64,000 nt of DNA from Archangium gephyra (GTDB lineage: Bacteria; Myxococcota; Myxococcia; Myxococcales; Myxococcaceae): NCBI GenBank assembly GCA_003243425.1, contig QFQP01000001.1, forward strand, positions 310,001 through 374,000. Reading direction: 5' to 3'. Below the pieces are notes generated by a model. It did no database searches and was not told the DNA's origin. It saw nothing but the letters and a program-made list of their open reading frames with translations. Made by a program: the position numbers and the translations under genes. Below are positions 44,877 through 53,535 of the stretch, piece after piece; within the stretch, counting starts at the first letter, position 1, and every line of letters starts with the position of its first letter.

Positions 44877-45392
44877 TTACTTTTTGATGGTGAACTTCGC
44901 GCCGACGGTGATGTCGGGCTTCACGGTCACCCCGAGGTAGCTGCGGATCTTCACGTCGAAGTCCTTCAGGTTCAGGTCGGCCGAGCCATCGACGGTGCAC
45001 GCGCCCTTGCAGCTGACGGTGTACTTGAAGGGCACCTCCTTGCTCTTGCCGTGGAGCGTGAACGTGCCCTTCGCCGTTCCGCCGGCGCCGTCTTCCAGCT
45101 TGATGGCCGCGAGCGGCACGGTGAGCACGATGTCGGGGTACTTGGTGGCTTCCATGTCTTCGGCCATGTGCGAGTTGCGCAGGCCGTTGTCGGTGTCGAC
45201 GTCGGCGATCTTCACCGTGACCGAGAGGTTCTTGCCGTCGTCGGCGACGGCGACCTTCCTGGCCTCGCCGTGAATCTTGAGACCGACGGTGCCCTTGGCG
45301 TCGAACGTGGCCGAGCCGGCGCCTTCCTGGGTCCAACCGGCAAACGCGAGCGAAGCGGTGAGCAGCGACGAGAGAAGCGCGAGGCGGAACAT
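44877..45392 (-). CDS. YceI-family periplasmic lipocalin-like protein
   Basis: 171 residues with AAGGAAG before the ATG. The signal peptide MFRLALLSSLLTASLAFA is followed by the YceI lipocalin-like beta-barrel: a shortened GSATFDAKGTVGLKIHG start, then DTDNGLRNSHMAEDMEATKYP (family motif R..HM.....D...YP) and KGTFTLHGKSKEVPF. Members bind polyisoprenoids or similar lipids in the periplasm. One disulfide is likely from Cys pair CKGAC. A possible promoter (TTGAGG, 16 bases, TAAAGT) lies upstream on the minus strand. It is divergent from the DUF1444-like gene. Confidence 0.92.
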   Translation of the reverse strand: MFRLALLSSLLTASLAFAGWTQEGAGSATFDAKGTVGLKIHGEARKVAVADDGKNLSVTVKIADVDTDNGLRNSHMAEDMEATKYPDIVLTVPLAAIKLEDGAGGTAKGTFTLHGKSKEVPFKYTVSCKGACTVDGSADLNLKDFDVKIRSYLGVTVKPDITVGAKFTIKK

Positions 45393-45500
45393 GAAAACTT
45401 CCTTTCGGGGTGGTTGAGCGGGGCGCACTTTAGAGACGGAGTCTTCTGCCTCAAATTCCAAATCAACGATGCGCGCGATCTGACATGCTGCCGCGCGCCG

Positions 45501-46724
45501 ATGACAGTCACCTGGGATGAGTTTTCGCGCGTGTGCGCAGATGTGCTCCGTGCACGTGGTGAGGCGAGGCCGATCGTCTTCGACGAGAAGCACCAGCGCC
45601 TCGTGGTTGGTGATGGCGAGCAGGGAATGTCGTTCATCTCGTTGGTTCACGCGCGCACGGAGTGGGACGCAGCGCCGGCCGGTGGGCGGCCGCGCGTGCT
45701 GCACCGCCGCTTCTGGTCTTCGGTTCGTGGTGACACCACCAACACCCGCGAGCAGGTGCTCCGAGGCGTGCTGCCGCGCATTCGAGATCGCGCGTGGTTC
45801 TCGGCCGTGCGCCGCCAGGCGGAGCTCGAGCTCGGGGCCGACGAGGCGGCGATCGACGAAGTGACGTTGCCCAACCGCGTGGTGAACGACGAGCTGGCCG
45901 CGCACCTCGCGTACGACCTGCCGTCCTCCGTCACCGAGATTGGCCCCGACCGGCTCGACGCGTGGGAGATGTCGTTCGACGCGCTGTTCGACCGCTCGGT
46001 GACGAACTTGAAGGCGCTCTCCGACGTGCCCTTCGAAGAAGGCGCGCCGGGCGTCTTCATTTCTCCGTTTCACGACACGCTCGATGCCACGCGCATGTTG
46101 TTGCCCGAGCTCTTCTCGAAGCTGAACGTGAAGGGCCGGCCCATCGCCATCGCGCCGACGCACGACGTGGTGTTCGTCACCGGCGAAGACGACGCCGACG
46201 GCCTCGAGCAGGTCGCGGTGTGGACCGAAGAAGCGTTGCTCGAGCCACGCGCGCACAGCGCCATCGCCTTCCGGCTCACCGCCGACGACACGTGGGAGAC
46301 CTGGCTGCCGCCCAGGGGGCACCGCGCCTACGCGAAGTTGAAGCTGCTCGCGCTGCAGACGGTGGCGTCGGCGTACTCACGGCAGAAAGAAGTGCTCGAA
46401 GCGCTGCTCGAGTCGAACGGCCACGAGATTCTGGTGGCGACGTTGCGCGCCTTTCGCAGCCCCGGCGGCGAGGTGTTCACCGCCTGCGCGTGGCAAGACG
46501 GGCTGGAGGCGCTGTTGCCGCAGACCGATCGCATCGACTTCGTGCGGCCGGGCCCGACGGGCACCGCTTCGTCAGCCAAGGTGTGGAGCACCACGTTCGA
46601 CGTCGCGCGGCGCACGCTGGGCGAGCTGATGCAGCCCAGCGGCGACGTGCCTGAACGCTGGCGCGTCACCGGTTTCCCCAGCGACGCGCAGCTCGAGCAG
46701 ATGGCGCTCGAGGGAAAGATCTGA
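45501..46724 (+). CDS. DUF1444-like cytoplasmic protein
   Basis: 407 residues from ATG 45501. The frame is open upstream to 45051, but that part is antisense to yceI and was excluded. There is no signal peptide or membrane segment. The sequence includes PNRVVNDELAAHLAYDLP and, near residue 215, RPIAIAPTHDVVFVTGEDDADGL, which resembles the DUF1444/YtpQ family pattern of Bacillus; I am only moderately sure. Function of that family is unknown. It converges on the cytochrome gene at 46729 with a 4-base gap. Confidence 0.6.
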   Translation: MTVTWDEFSRVCADVLRARGEARPIVFDEKHQRLVVGDGEQGMSFISLVHARTEWDAAPAGGRPRVLHRRFWSSVRGDTTNTREQVLRGVLPRIRDRAWFSAVRRQAELELGADEAAIDEVTLPNRVVNDELAAHLAYDLPSSVTEIGPDRLDAWEMSFDALFDRSVTNLKALSDVPFEEGAPGVFISPFHDTLDATRMLLPELFSKLNVKGRPIAIAPTHDVVFVTGEDDADGLEQVAVWTEEALLEPRAHSAIAFRLTADDTWETWLPPRGHRAYAKLKLLALQTVASAYSRQKEVLEALLESNGHEILVATLRAFRSPGGEVFTACAWQDGLEALLPQTDRIDFVRPGPTGTASSAKVWSTTFDVARRTLGELMQPSGDVPERWRVTGFPSDAQLEQMALEGKI

Positions 46725-46728
46725 GGCC

Positions 46729-47154
46729 TTACTTCTTCGGAGCGGGCGCCGGCTTCTTGGCGTCCTTCTTCGGGTCGGCGGCAGGTGCAGGCGCCGCCTT
46801 GGCCGGCTTGAAGGTCAGCACGTAGGCCGACACGTCGCGCAGCTGCTGCTCGTTGAGCGCGCCAGCCCAGGCGACCATCATGGGCGACTTGCCGTTGGCC
46901 GCGCCGCCGTTCTTCACCATCTTGTAGACCCACTCATCGGTGAGGCGCTCGGCGCTGGCCGCGTCGGTGAAATTGGTGGGCTTCGGCGTGAGCGCAGCGC
47001 CGGCAGGGCCGTTGCCGTCGCCCTTCTCGCCGTGGCACGACACGCACAGCGTCTTGTAGTGCGTCGCGCCCTTGGCAGCGTCGCCCTTGAGCTCGAAGCC
47101 CGCGGCGAAGGCAGGCAGCGCAGTGAGACCAGCAACGAGGACCAGCTTCTTCAT
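46729..47154 (-). CDS. Monoheme cytochrome c
   Basis: 141 residues. The signal peptide MKKLVLVAGLTALPAFA is followed by a single class I cytochrome c domain: heme site CVSCH near residue 37 (TLCVSCHGEKGDGNGPAG) and the axial Met in KSPMMVAWAGALNEQQLRDVSAYV. An Ala/Pro/Lys-rich tail (KPAKAAPAPAADPKKDAKK) extends past the fold, perhaps as a wall or membrane-surface tether. It would carry electrons in the periplasm. It stands alone on the minus strand with a 145-base upstream region. Confidence 0.92.
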   Translation of the reverse strand: MKKLVLVAGLTALPAFAAGFELKGDAAKGATHYKTLCVSCHGEKGDGNGPAGAALTPKPTNFTDAASAERLTDEWVYKMVKNGGAANGKSPMMVAWAGALNEQQLRDVSAYVLTFKPAKAAPAPAADPKKDAKKPAPAPKK

Positions 47155-47299
47155 GGTTTTCTCCGGGAGGGGAACGGCAGGAGTGACGGCGACCTCATGC
47201 AGTCATTCAGCCCCGTTCGCAACGCCACTCCACGGAGAACCGTGAGCGCGAATCAACGGTGTCGACAGCGCGCTTCATCATGCAGGTTTTGCGTGCTGA

Positions 47300-48085
47300 T
47301 CACCCCTTGTCGAGGGCGTTCACGGCGTCGGTGAGCACCTTCAAGCGGGCCTGACGCTTGTCGTTCGCGGCCACGATGATCCACGGCGCGTCGGGGCGGT
47401 GCGTGCGGTCGAACATGTCCTGGTAGGCCTCCATGTACTCGTCCCAGCGTTTGCGATTTCGCCAGTCGTCAGCGCCAATCTTGAAGTTCTTGATGGGGTC
47501 CTTCTCGCGCTCCTTGAAGCGCTCGAGCTGGGTCTTCTGGTCGATGTGGAGGAAGAACTTCACCATCGTCACGTGATCTTCGGTGTGCATGTGCTCGAAG
47601 CCGTTGATCTCGTCGTACGCACGCTGCCACTCGCGCGCGGTGGCGAAGCCCTCGATGCGCTCGACGAGCACGCGGCCGTACCAGCTGCGGTCGAACACCG
47701 CGATGGTGCCGCGCGGAGGCATGCGCGTCGCGAAGCGCCACAGGTAGTGGTGCGAACGCTCTTCTTCCCCTGGCGCGGCGATGGGCCACACCTTGTAGCC
47801 GCGGGGGTCCATCAACGCGGTCAGCCGCTTGATGGCGCCACCTTTGCCCGCCGCGTCCCAACCTTCGAAGACGAACACCGCGCGCCGCTTCTCGAGCCAG
47901 TAGCGCACCTGTAATTCGTAGAGCTCGGTCTGCAGCCGCTCGATTTCCTTGTCGACCGCGTCCTTGTCGGCGGTCTTTTTCGCGAGGCCGGTCTTCTTCA
48001 GATTCAGCGTGCCTTCCGGGAAGACCTCGAAGGTCCACGCGTCGCGTGTCACGTCGGTGAAGCGCTTCTTGCCTCGTTTGCCCAT
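47300..48085 (-). CDS. ppk2: Polyphosphate kinase 2 family protein
   Basis: 261 residues from MGKRGKKRFTDV; the frame upstream to 48139 adds nothing conserved. Walker A FEGWDAAGKGGAIKR (key residues 75-81) and the lid/Walker B motif DRSWYGRVLVERIEGF (132-147) are the defining PPK2 signatures. The enzyme moves phosphate between polyphosphate and nucleotides, mostly making NTP or NDP from polyP, in the cytoplasm. Single-domain length matches class I/II members. It is divergent from the DUF1232 gene. Confidence 0.94.
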   Translation of the reverse strand: MGKRGKKRFTDVTRDAWTFEVFPEGTLNLKKTGLAKKTADKDAVDKEIERLQTELYELQVRYWLEKRRAVFVFEGWDAAGKGGAIKRLTALMDPRGYKVWPIAAPGEEERSHHYLWRFATRMPPRGTIAVFDRSWYGRVLVERIEGFATAREWQRAYDEINGFEHMHTEDHVTMVKFFLHIDQKTQLERFKEREKDPIKNFKIGADDWRNRKRWDEYMEAYQDMFDRTHRPDAPWIIVAANDKRQARLKVLTDAVNALDKG

Positions 48086-48168
48086 GGTGTGCGGGAGTCT
48101 GCTCAAGCGGGCAGGCCGACAGGAAATGGTTTCGAGCATCCGGCGTAGGCAGTCATGAGGAGACCCAC

Positions 48169-48417
48169 ATGAACATCGCTCACGTCGGCAGCTACGTTCG
48201 CAGCCCCCGCGTTGCCCGCTGGAAGAAGGTGCTGGGCGTGCTCGCGGTGCTCTACGCGGTGCTGCCGGTCGACGCGATCCCCGACGTGGTGCCGCTGTTC
48301 GGCTGGCTCGACGACATCGGCTTGCTCGGCGTGGCGTTCGGTCTCATCGCGCGCGACATGGCCAGGCACTCGAAGCAGGGCGCGCCGGTCATCGACACCG
48401 AACCTGTGCAACGCTGA
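48169..48417 (+). CDS. DUF1232 (YkvA-like) small membrane protein
   Basis: 82 residues with GAGG ahead of the ATG. The pattern KKVLGVLAVLYAVLPVDAIPDVVPLFGWLDDIGLLG is the DUF1232 signature (Y..-P.DaiPD..P..G..DD). One or two short hydrophobic helices suggest membrane association. Function is unknown. The next gene starts 5 bases after its stop, so the two are probably co-transcribed. Confidence 0.88.
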   Translation: MNIAHVGSYVRSPRVARWKKVLGVLAVLYAVLPVDAIPDVVPLFGWLDDIGLLGVAFGLIARDMARHSKQGAPVIDTEPVQR

Positions 48418-48422
48418 CCTTC

Positions 48423-49124
48423 ATGCGCTTCTTCGCCCCGCTGACCGTGGCCGCCGTGGTGGTGACGCTGTTCTTCCCGCGCGACGCACGCGCCTGAGGC
48501 GTGTCGCCTCCCGTCGGTCCGACGGGGCTCGCTCAACGGTGCCAGGGCAAGGGCCACGACGAGGGGCCTCGCTTTCGTGTGGGCGCGAGCTTCGGCGCGT
48601 TTCGCACCCTGCTGCTCTTCACCGATGGCTCCACGCCCTGGCTCGAACAGCTCGCAGTGTCGGGCTCGTTCGAATGGCGCGTGAGCGACGCCATCACCAT
48701 CGTCGGGGCCGGCGGGGCGCTGCTTGCCGGCAGGCTCGGTGAGTTCGAGACCTCGCCTGGTGGCGTCGGCAGCTTCTCGGTCGCCGGCACCCTGCTCGAG
48801 CAGGGGGAGTACACGCCGTTCGTTCAACTGAGCGCGTCTGCAGGCGTGTCGGTGATGAAGGCCGGTGACTGGCAGTACGTCGGCGTCGACGTGCGCGGCG
48901 GCGTGGTCGTGGGGTGGACACTGTGGCAGCGCTTCACGCCCTACGCCGTGGGTCGCGTGTTCGGCGGCCCGGTGTTCTGGCGCAACACGGTGGGCACCGA
49001 CGCGTTTCACGTGCAGCTGGGTCTGGGCGCGGTCGTCGGGCTGCCCGCGGGCTTCGACCTCTTCGCCGAAGTGATTCCGCTCGGTGAACAACGGGTTTCT
49101 GCAGGTGTCGGCTTCTCGTTCTGA
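48423..49124 (+). CDS. Outer-membrane beta-barrel-like protein with in-frame TGA (possible selenoprotein)
   Basis: Reading from ATG 48423 gives a signal peptide (MRFFAPLTVAAVVVTLFFPRDARA), then TGA at codon 25 (48495-48497). The same frame then stays open without interruption to TAA-free codon 234 at 49124. The second part starts GVSPPVGPTGLAQRC and continues as alternating beta strands (FRVGASFGAFRTLLLF, then SAGVGFSF at the end) typical of an outer-membrane barrel. Neither half makes sense alone: one is only a signal, the other has no signal. Nineteen to twenty-two bases after the TGA a GGUC sits in a hairpin loop like a bacterial selenocysteine element. Sec25 with Cys40 could form a bond. 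A nonsense mutation or sequencing error is the alternative. Confidence 0.6.
48510..48526 (+). promoter_or_regulatory. SECIS-like hairpin after in-frame TGA (barrel protein)
   Basis: CCCGTCG (48510-48516) pairs perfectly with CGACGGG (48520-48526), leaving loop GTC; opening the top pair gives the loop GGTCC. The GGTC occupies positions 19-22 after the TGA, the same place as GGUC in the Escherichia coli fdhF selenocysteine element as I recall it. Confidence 0.45.
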
Positions 49125-49169
49125 GAATTTTCAGATGCGCGCGTGCGACGTCGGGAGCACCATCGCGCC

Positions 49170-50216
49170 ATGCGCCGACTTCTTCTCGTTGCTTCGTTGA
49201 GCGTGGTGGCCTGCACGACCCCGCAGCCGCAGGTTCAGCCCGAGCCCATCGCGAAAGCCGAACCCGCTCCGGCCCCCGCGCCGCCGCCACCGGAGCCGAA
49301 GGTCGAATTGCCGCCCGCGCCGCCGTTGCCCGCGCCGCCGCTGGGACTGCCGGCCGTGAACTCGCCCGACGAGAACCCCACGACGGCCGAACGCGCGGAG
49401 CTGGGGTGGATGTTGTTCTTCGACAAGCGCGCGTCGAAGGACGGCTCGATGGCCTGCGCGGGTTGCCACTTCCCCGAGCGCGCGTACACCACGCCCGAGG
49501 CGGTCGACGTGAAGGTCGGCGGCGCGAAGAACAAGCGCAACGCGCCCACCATCACCAACCTCGGGTTCCACCCGCAGTTCTATTGGGACGGCCGCATGCC
49601 GACGCTCGAAGCGGTCTCGAACGCGGCGTGGAAGGGGCAGCTCGGCGCGGACCCCGCGGAGGTGGTCAAGACGCTCAACGCGGTGCCGCAATACAAGGCG
49701 CGCTTCGAGCGCGCGTTCGGTGAGCCGGCGACTCCAGAGAACGTGCCGCGTGCGTACGCGGTGTTCTTCCGCACGCTGCTCAACGCCAACTCGCCCTGGG
49801 ACCGCGCGCAGAACGGTGACAAGGCCGCGCTCTCGAAGGACGCGGAGGCCGGCTACAAGGTGTTCCAGGCGAAGGGCTGCGTGGCGTGTCACACGCCGCC
49901 GCTGTTCACCAACTATGCGTACGAGAACGCGGGCATCGGTGACGACCCGGGCCGCAAGGACGCCACGAAGGAAGACGCCGACACCGGCAAGTTCAAGGTG
50001 CCCAGCCTGCGCAACGTGGCGCTGACCTCGCCTTACTTCCACGACGGCAGCGCGGCGACGCTCGAAGCGGCGGTCGACCTGATGGTGAAGGGCAACAAGG
50101 CCAACCCGCTGCTCAAGCCGCAGAAGCTCTCGAAGAAGGAGACCGCGCAGCTGCTCGCGTTTCTCCAGTCGCTCACCGGCGAGTCGACGTACACGCAGCC
50201 GCCGACGTTGCCGTGA
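49170..50216 (+). CDS. MauG/cytochrome c peroxidase-family diheme lipoprotein
   Basis: 348 residues from the ATG giving MRRLLLVASLSVVAC (lipobox VVAC). A long Ala/Pro/Glu linker (residues 20-60) precedes the two-heme peroxidase fold. Heme c sites are CAGCH at 96-100 and CVACH at 237-241. The family's central region NAPTITNLGFHPQFYWDGRM is at 124-142, and VPSLRNVALTSPYFHDGS provides the second-heme environment. Such enzymes reduce hydrogen peroxide or oxidise protein side chains in the periplasm. The next gene overlaps it by 4 bases (GTGA). Confidence 0.92.
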   Translation: MRRLLLVASLSVVACTTPQPQVQPEPIAKAEPAPAPAPPPPEPKVELPPAPPLPAPPLGLPAVNSPDENPTTAERAELGWMLFFDKRASKDGSMACAGCHFPERAYTTPEAVDVKVGGAKNKRNAPTITNLGFHPQFYWDGRMPTLEAVSNAAWKGQLGADPAEVVKTLNAVPQYKARFERAFGEPATPENVPRAYAVFFRTLLNANSPWDRAQNGDKAALSKDAEAGYKVFQAKGCVACHTPPLFTNYAYENAGIGDDPGRKDATKEDADTGKFKVPSLRNVALTSPYFHDGSAATLEAAVDLMVKGNKANPLLKPQKLSKKETAQLLAFLQSLTGESTYTQPPTLP

Positions 50217-51859
50217 GGGTCGTCGTTGCGTCGTTGCTGGTGGTGTTCGCCGGTTGCGTGAAGCGCGTGCGCACGCCCGACACCACCATCGTGTTCACCG
50301 CGAAGCGCATTCACACCAACGACCCCGGCAAGCCGTTGGCGCAGGCCGTCGCGTGGAAGCACGGCACCATCGTGGCGGTGGGGTCGCGCGCGGAGGTTCT
50401 CGACGCCGCGGGCTCTGACGTCATCGTCGAAGACTTCCCCGACTCGGTCATCGTGCCCGGGCTCGTCGACTCGCACGGTCACCTCGCGGCGCTCGGCCGC
50501 GCGCTGTCGGTCGTCTCGCTCGAAGGCACCAGGAGCCCGGAAGAGGTGCTCACGCGGGTGAAGGCCGCGCCGCGTTCAGCCTTTCAAGACGAGTGGCTCG
50601 TCGGCCGCGGGTGGGACCAGAACGACTGGGCGGTGCAGGAGTTCCCGAACCGCACGGCGCTCGACGTCGCGTTTCCGTCGACACCGGTGGTGCTCACGCG
50701 CGTCGACGGTCACGCCGCGTGGGTGAACGGGGAAGCGCTGCGTCGCGCGGGCCTCTCGGCGAAGTCGAAAGATCCGGCCGGCGGGCAGATTCTCCGCGAC
50801 GCGAAGGGTGAGCCGACGGGGGTGCTCGTCGACAACGCGATTGATTTGGTCACCGTCAAGATGCCGCAGCCCGGCGACGAGCAGCTGCAGCAGCGCCTGA
50901 AGCTCGCGCTCGAGACCTGCGCACGGCTGGGGCTCACGCAGGTTCACGACGCGGGCATGGATCTCCGAACGCTGCGCCTGCTGCAGTCGTGGGACATGTT
51001 CGGCGTGCTGCCGATACGTCTGTACGTGATGGCCGACGGACAGTCGGAGCACGACGCCGAGCAGTTCATCGGGCTGGGCCCGTTCGGTGGCCGCCACGTG
51101 GAGCTGCGCGCCGTGAAGCTGGTGCTCGACGGTGCGCTCGGCAGCCGCGGGGCCGCGTTGAACGCGCCGTATTCCGACGCGCCGACCCAGAAGGGTCACC
51201 TGCTGCTGACCGCCGACGCGTTCCGTGCGCGCGCGCGTGCGTTCGCCGACGCCGGGTTTCAGATCGCCGTGCATGCGATTGGAGACCTCACCAACGAGCT
51301 GGTGCTGGAGACGCTCAAGGAGCTCGAGCCGACCAGGCACCGGCACCGCGTCGAACACGCTCAAGTGCTGCGCGCCGAAGACGTCGAGAAGTTCGCGAAG
51401 TACGGCCTCATCGCCAGCTTTCAACCGACGCACGCCACGTCAGACATGCCATGGGCCGAAGCGCGGCTCGGCGCTGAACGAACGAAGTTCGCGTACGCGT
51501 GGAAATCGGTGCTGCTGACCGGCGCGCACGTGACCTTCGGCAGCGACTTCCCCGTCGAATCGCCCAACCCGCTGCTCGGCCTCTACGCCGCGCGCACGCG
51601 ACGTGACGCGAACGGCGCTCCGAAAGAAGGCTGGATGCCGGAGCAGACGCTCAGCGGTGAAGAAGCGCTGGCCGGCTTCACCACCGGCGCCGCCTGGGCG
51701 TCGTTCGCCGAGAAGCGCCGCGGAAGGCTCGAGGCCGGCTTCGACGCCGACCTCGTGGTGTTGCCCGTCGACCCCGTGACCGACGCGCCGGAGAAGCTGC
51801 TCGACGCGAAGGTGCAGGTGACGGTGGTGGGCGGCGTGGACGTGTACCGAGCGCCTTAG
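50213..51859 (+). CDS. YtcJ-like amidohydrolase (amidohydrolase 3 family) lipoprotein
   Basis: 548 residues from a GTG inside the peroxidase stop. VRVVVASLLVVFAGC is a lipoprotein signal, unusual for this mostly cytosolic family. The metal motif is His88/His90 in GLVDSHGHLAALG. Later ligands are in IAVHAIGDLTNEL and RHRVEHAQVL, and the catalytic Asp region is FGSDFPVESPNPL. The C-terminus follows the usual GRLEAGFDADLVVL pattern. The family hydrolyses amide or related C-N bonds; the substrate is unknown. It is coupled to the diheme peroxidase and ends tail-to-tail with the next minus-strand gene, overlapping by 4 bases. Confidence 0.9.
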   Translation: MRVVVASLLVVFAGCVKRVRTPDTTIVFTAKRIHTNDPGKPLAQAVAWKHGTIVAVGSRAEVLDAAGSDVIVEDFPDSVIVPGLVDSHGHLAALGRALSVVSLEGTRSPEEVLTRVKAAPRSAFQDEWLVGRGWDQNDWAVQEFPNRTALDVAFPSTPVVLTRVDGHAAWVNGEALRRAGLSAKSKDPAGGQILRDAKGEPTGVLVDNAIDLVTVKMPQPGDEQLQQRLKLALETCARLGLTQVHDAGMDLRTLRLLQSWDMFGVLPIRLYVMADGQSEHDAEQFIGLGPFGGRHVELRAVKLVLDGALGSRGAALNAPYSDAPTQKGHLLLTADAFRARARAFADAGFQIAVHAIGDLTNELVLETLKELEPTRHRHRVEHAQVLRAEDVEKFAKYGLIASFQPTHATSDMPWAEARLGAERTKFAYAWKSVLLTGAHVTFGSDFPVESPNPLLGLYAARTRRDANGAPKEGWMPEQTLSGEEALAGFTTGAAWASFAEKRRGRLEAGFDADLVVLPVDPVTDAPEKLLDAKVQVTVVGGVDVYRAP

Positions 51860-53412
51860 GTGCCGCGGCGGATCAGGTAGAACTCACGCTTGCGCACGGG
51901 GTGTTCGCCGTTCACCTGAACGACGACTTCATTGCGCCCCGGCACACCGATGATCGCCCGCGGCAGCATTCGCGTGAACTCGGTGGTGTTCAGCGCTGCG
52001 TCGGTGAGCGGGAGCACCGACACGCCGCCGGTGGGCGTGGCGATGGTGATCTCCGGAGAGACCAGCGAGGTGGTCCACACGAAGTCGCCTCCGTCGAAGG
52101 CGAGCAGCGACTGCCCGTCGGGCACCTCGAAGCGCTGAAGGTTGCCGGCGCCGGTGACCCACTGCAGCTCTTCGCGCGTCGTCAGCACCGCCGAGCCGCC
52201 GTTCACGAACGAAGCGGCCGCATCGAGGAACGAGCCCATGGGCAGGCGCGCGTGCAGCGTGGTGACGGGGTCGGCGCTGAACGAGAAGCTGGTCACGCCG
52301 TCGCTCTTGAAGTTCATGAGCTGTCCGGCCGCCCCGCCCCGTGACGAGATGAACCCCGCGCCGATGAGCCCTTCGGGTTTGGGCAACGTGGTCACGCCGT
52401 CGGTCATGAAGGCGCCCTGACCCCGCGTGAGACGAATGATCTTCCCGCCGGCGAAGACCACCCCGTCACCGCTGCGGTTCGGCGAAGTGGCGCTCGGGAA
52501 GTCGAACCGCAGCGTCGGCGTGTTGGGCTTCATCTTCACGTTGCCGAACGAACCGAGGCCGACCCACGCGGCGCCGTCTGCATCGACGGCGATCGGCGTG
52601 TCGCGCGGCTGACCGAAGGCCTGGTCGACGGTGCCCATCACCGTCTCGCTCCCGTTGTCGAGGTTGTAGCGGATGATCTGCAGCTGCCCGCGTGCGGGCA
52701 CGTGCGCGTAATAGAGGTTGCGGCCGACGACGTTGAACGCGGGCTTGTCTTCGTGCGGCTGCCGCGTGGGCGTCGAGATCTTGCTGATGCAGTAGCCGCT
52801 CGGGTTGGTGCACGGCTGGGCGATGGGCACCAGCAGCGTGAGGTCGCGAAGACAGGTGGCGGCGCCCGCGGTGCAGAACTGGGTGCGCGGCTTCGAGATG
52901 ACGCCGGCGGCGGCCTTGCCCGGTGAAGGCACGTCGACGGTGACGGTGTTCTCGGTGCTCGTCTTGCGCTCGAGGCGCCGCCAGTCACCGTCGGTGCGGA
53001 ACCACACCTTGCAGTCTTCGTGGGTCTGGAGGTGGCGCGCGACGTTGCGAACATCGAGCGGCACCGTCAGCTCCACCGGCGCGGCGAAGGTCACGTCGGC
53101 CGGGCCGATGATGAACTGAGGTCCCACGCGCTCGGCGGCGCCCTGCAGCGTCACCTCGTCGGAGTAGAGGTCGACGGTGAGGTTGGTCTTCGCGCTCAAC
53201 GCACCCGCAGGTACGTGCAGCTTCACACCGGCGAGCGGGCCGTCTTCCGGCGCCACGAGGTCGCCGCCTTCAGGGCCGATCTCCTGCGTGATGACCGTCG
53301 GCGCGACGTACGACTGATCTTCCCCGTCAGGCAGTTGTTCTTCCTGCGGCTGACATGCCGACAGGCTCAACGCGAGAGTGAAGGCTGCGATGCGGAATGA
53401 GGTGCGGAACAA
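51856..53412 (-). CDS. Lipoprotein with ZU5-like domain and beta-propeller-like region
   Basis: 518 residues from TTG 53412, chosen because AGGAGG lies seven bases before it. The signal ends in lipobox LSAC (about residue 19). Residues about 40-125 resemble a ZU5-like domain (IGPEGGDLVAPEDGPLAGVKLHVPAGAL). A Cys-containing middle section follows (CTNPSGYCISK). The rest, to about 510, is repetitive beta sequence (GRNLYYAHVPARGQLQIIRYNLDNG) that may form a propeller. No catalytic site is visible. Its stop codon overlaps that of the convergent amidohydrolase gene. Confidence 0.72.
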   Translation of the reverse strand: MFRTSFRIAAFTLALSLSACQPQEEQLPDGEDQSYVAPTVITQEIGPEGGDLVAPEDGPLAGVKLHVPAGALSAKTNLTVDLYSDEVTLQGAAERVGPQFIIGPADVTFAAPVELTVPLDVRNVARHLQTHEDCKVWFRTDGDWRRLERKTSTENTVTVDVPSPGKAAAGVISKPRTQFCTAGAATCLRDLTLLVPIAQPCTNPSGYCISKISTPTRQPHEDKPAFNVVGRNLYYAHVPARGQLQIIRYNLDNGSETVMGTVDQAFGQPRDTPIAVDADGAAWVGLGSFGNVKMKPNTPTLRFDFPSATSPNRSGDGVVFAGGKIIRLTRGQGAFMTDGVTTLPKPEGLIGAGFISSRGGAAGQLMNFKSDGVTSFSFSADPVTTLHARLPMGSFLDAAASFVNGGSAVLTTREELQWVTGAGNLQRFEVPDGQSLLAFDGGDFVWTTSLVSPEITIATPTGGVSVLPLTDAALNTTEFTRMLPRAIIGVPGRNEVVVQVNGEHPVRKREFYLIRRGT

Positions 53413-53535
53413 GGTGACGCCTCCTGGTGGGTGGAGCGCGCCGACAGAGCAATCACGGGGCCACCGACGTTCTCTCGGGGCGCGTGGGTGCGGCCTGCAG
53501 GGTCGAGCCGACAGGTGTTGGTCGCGCCCGACAAC

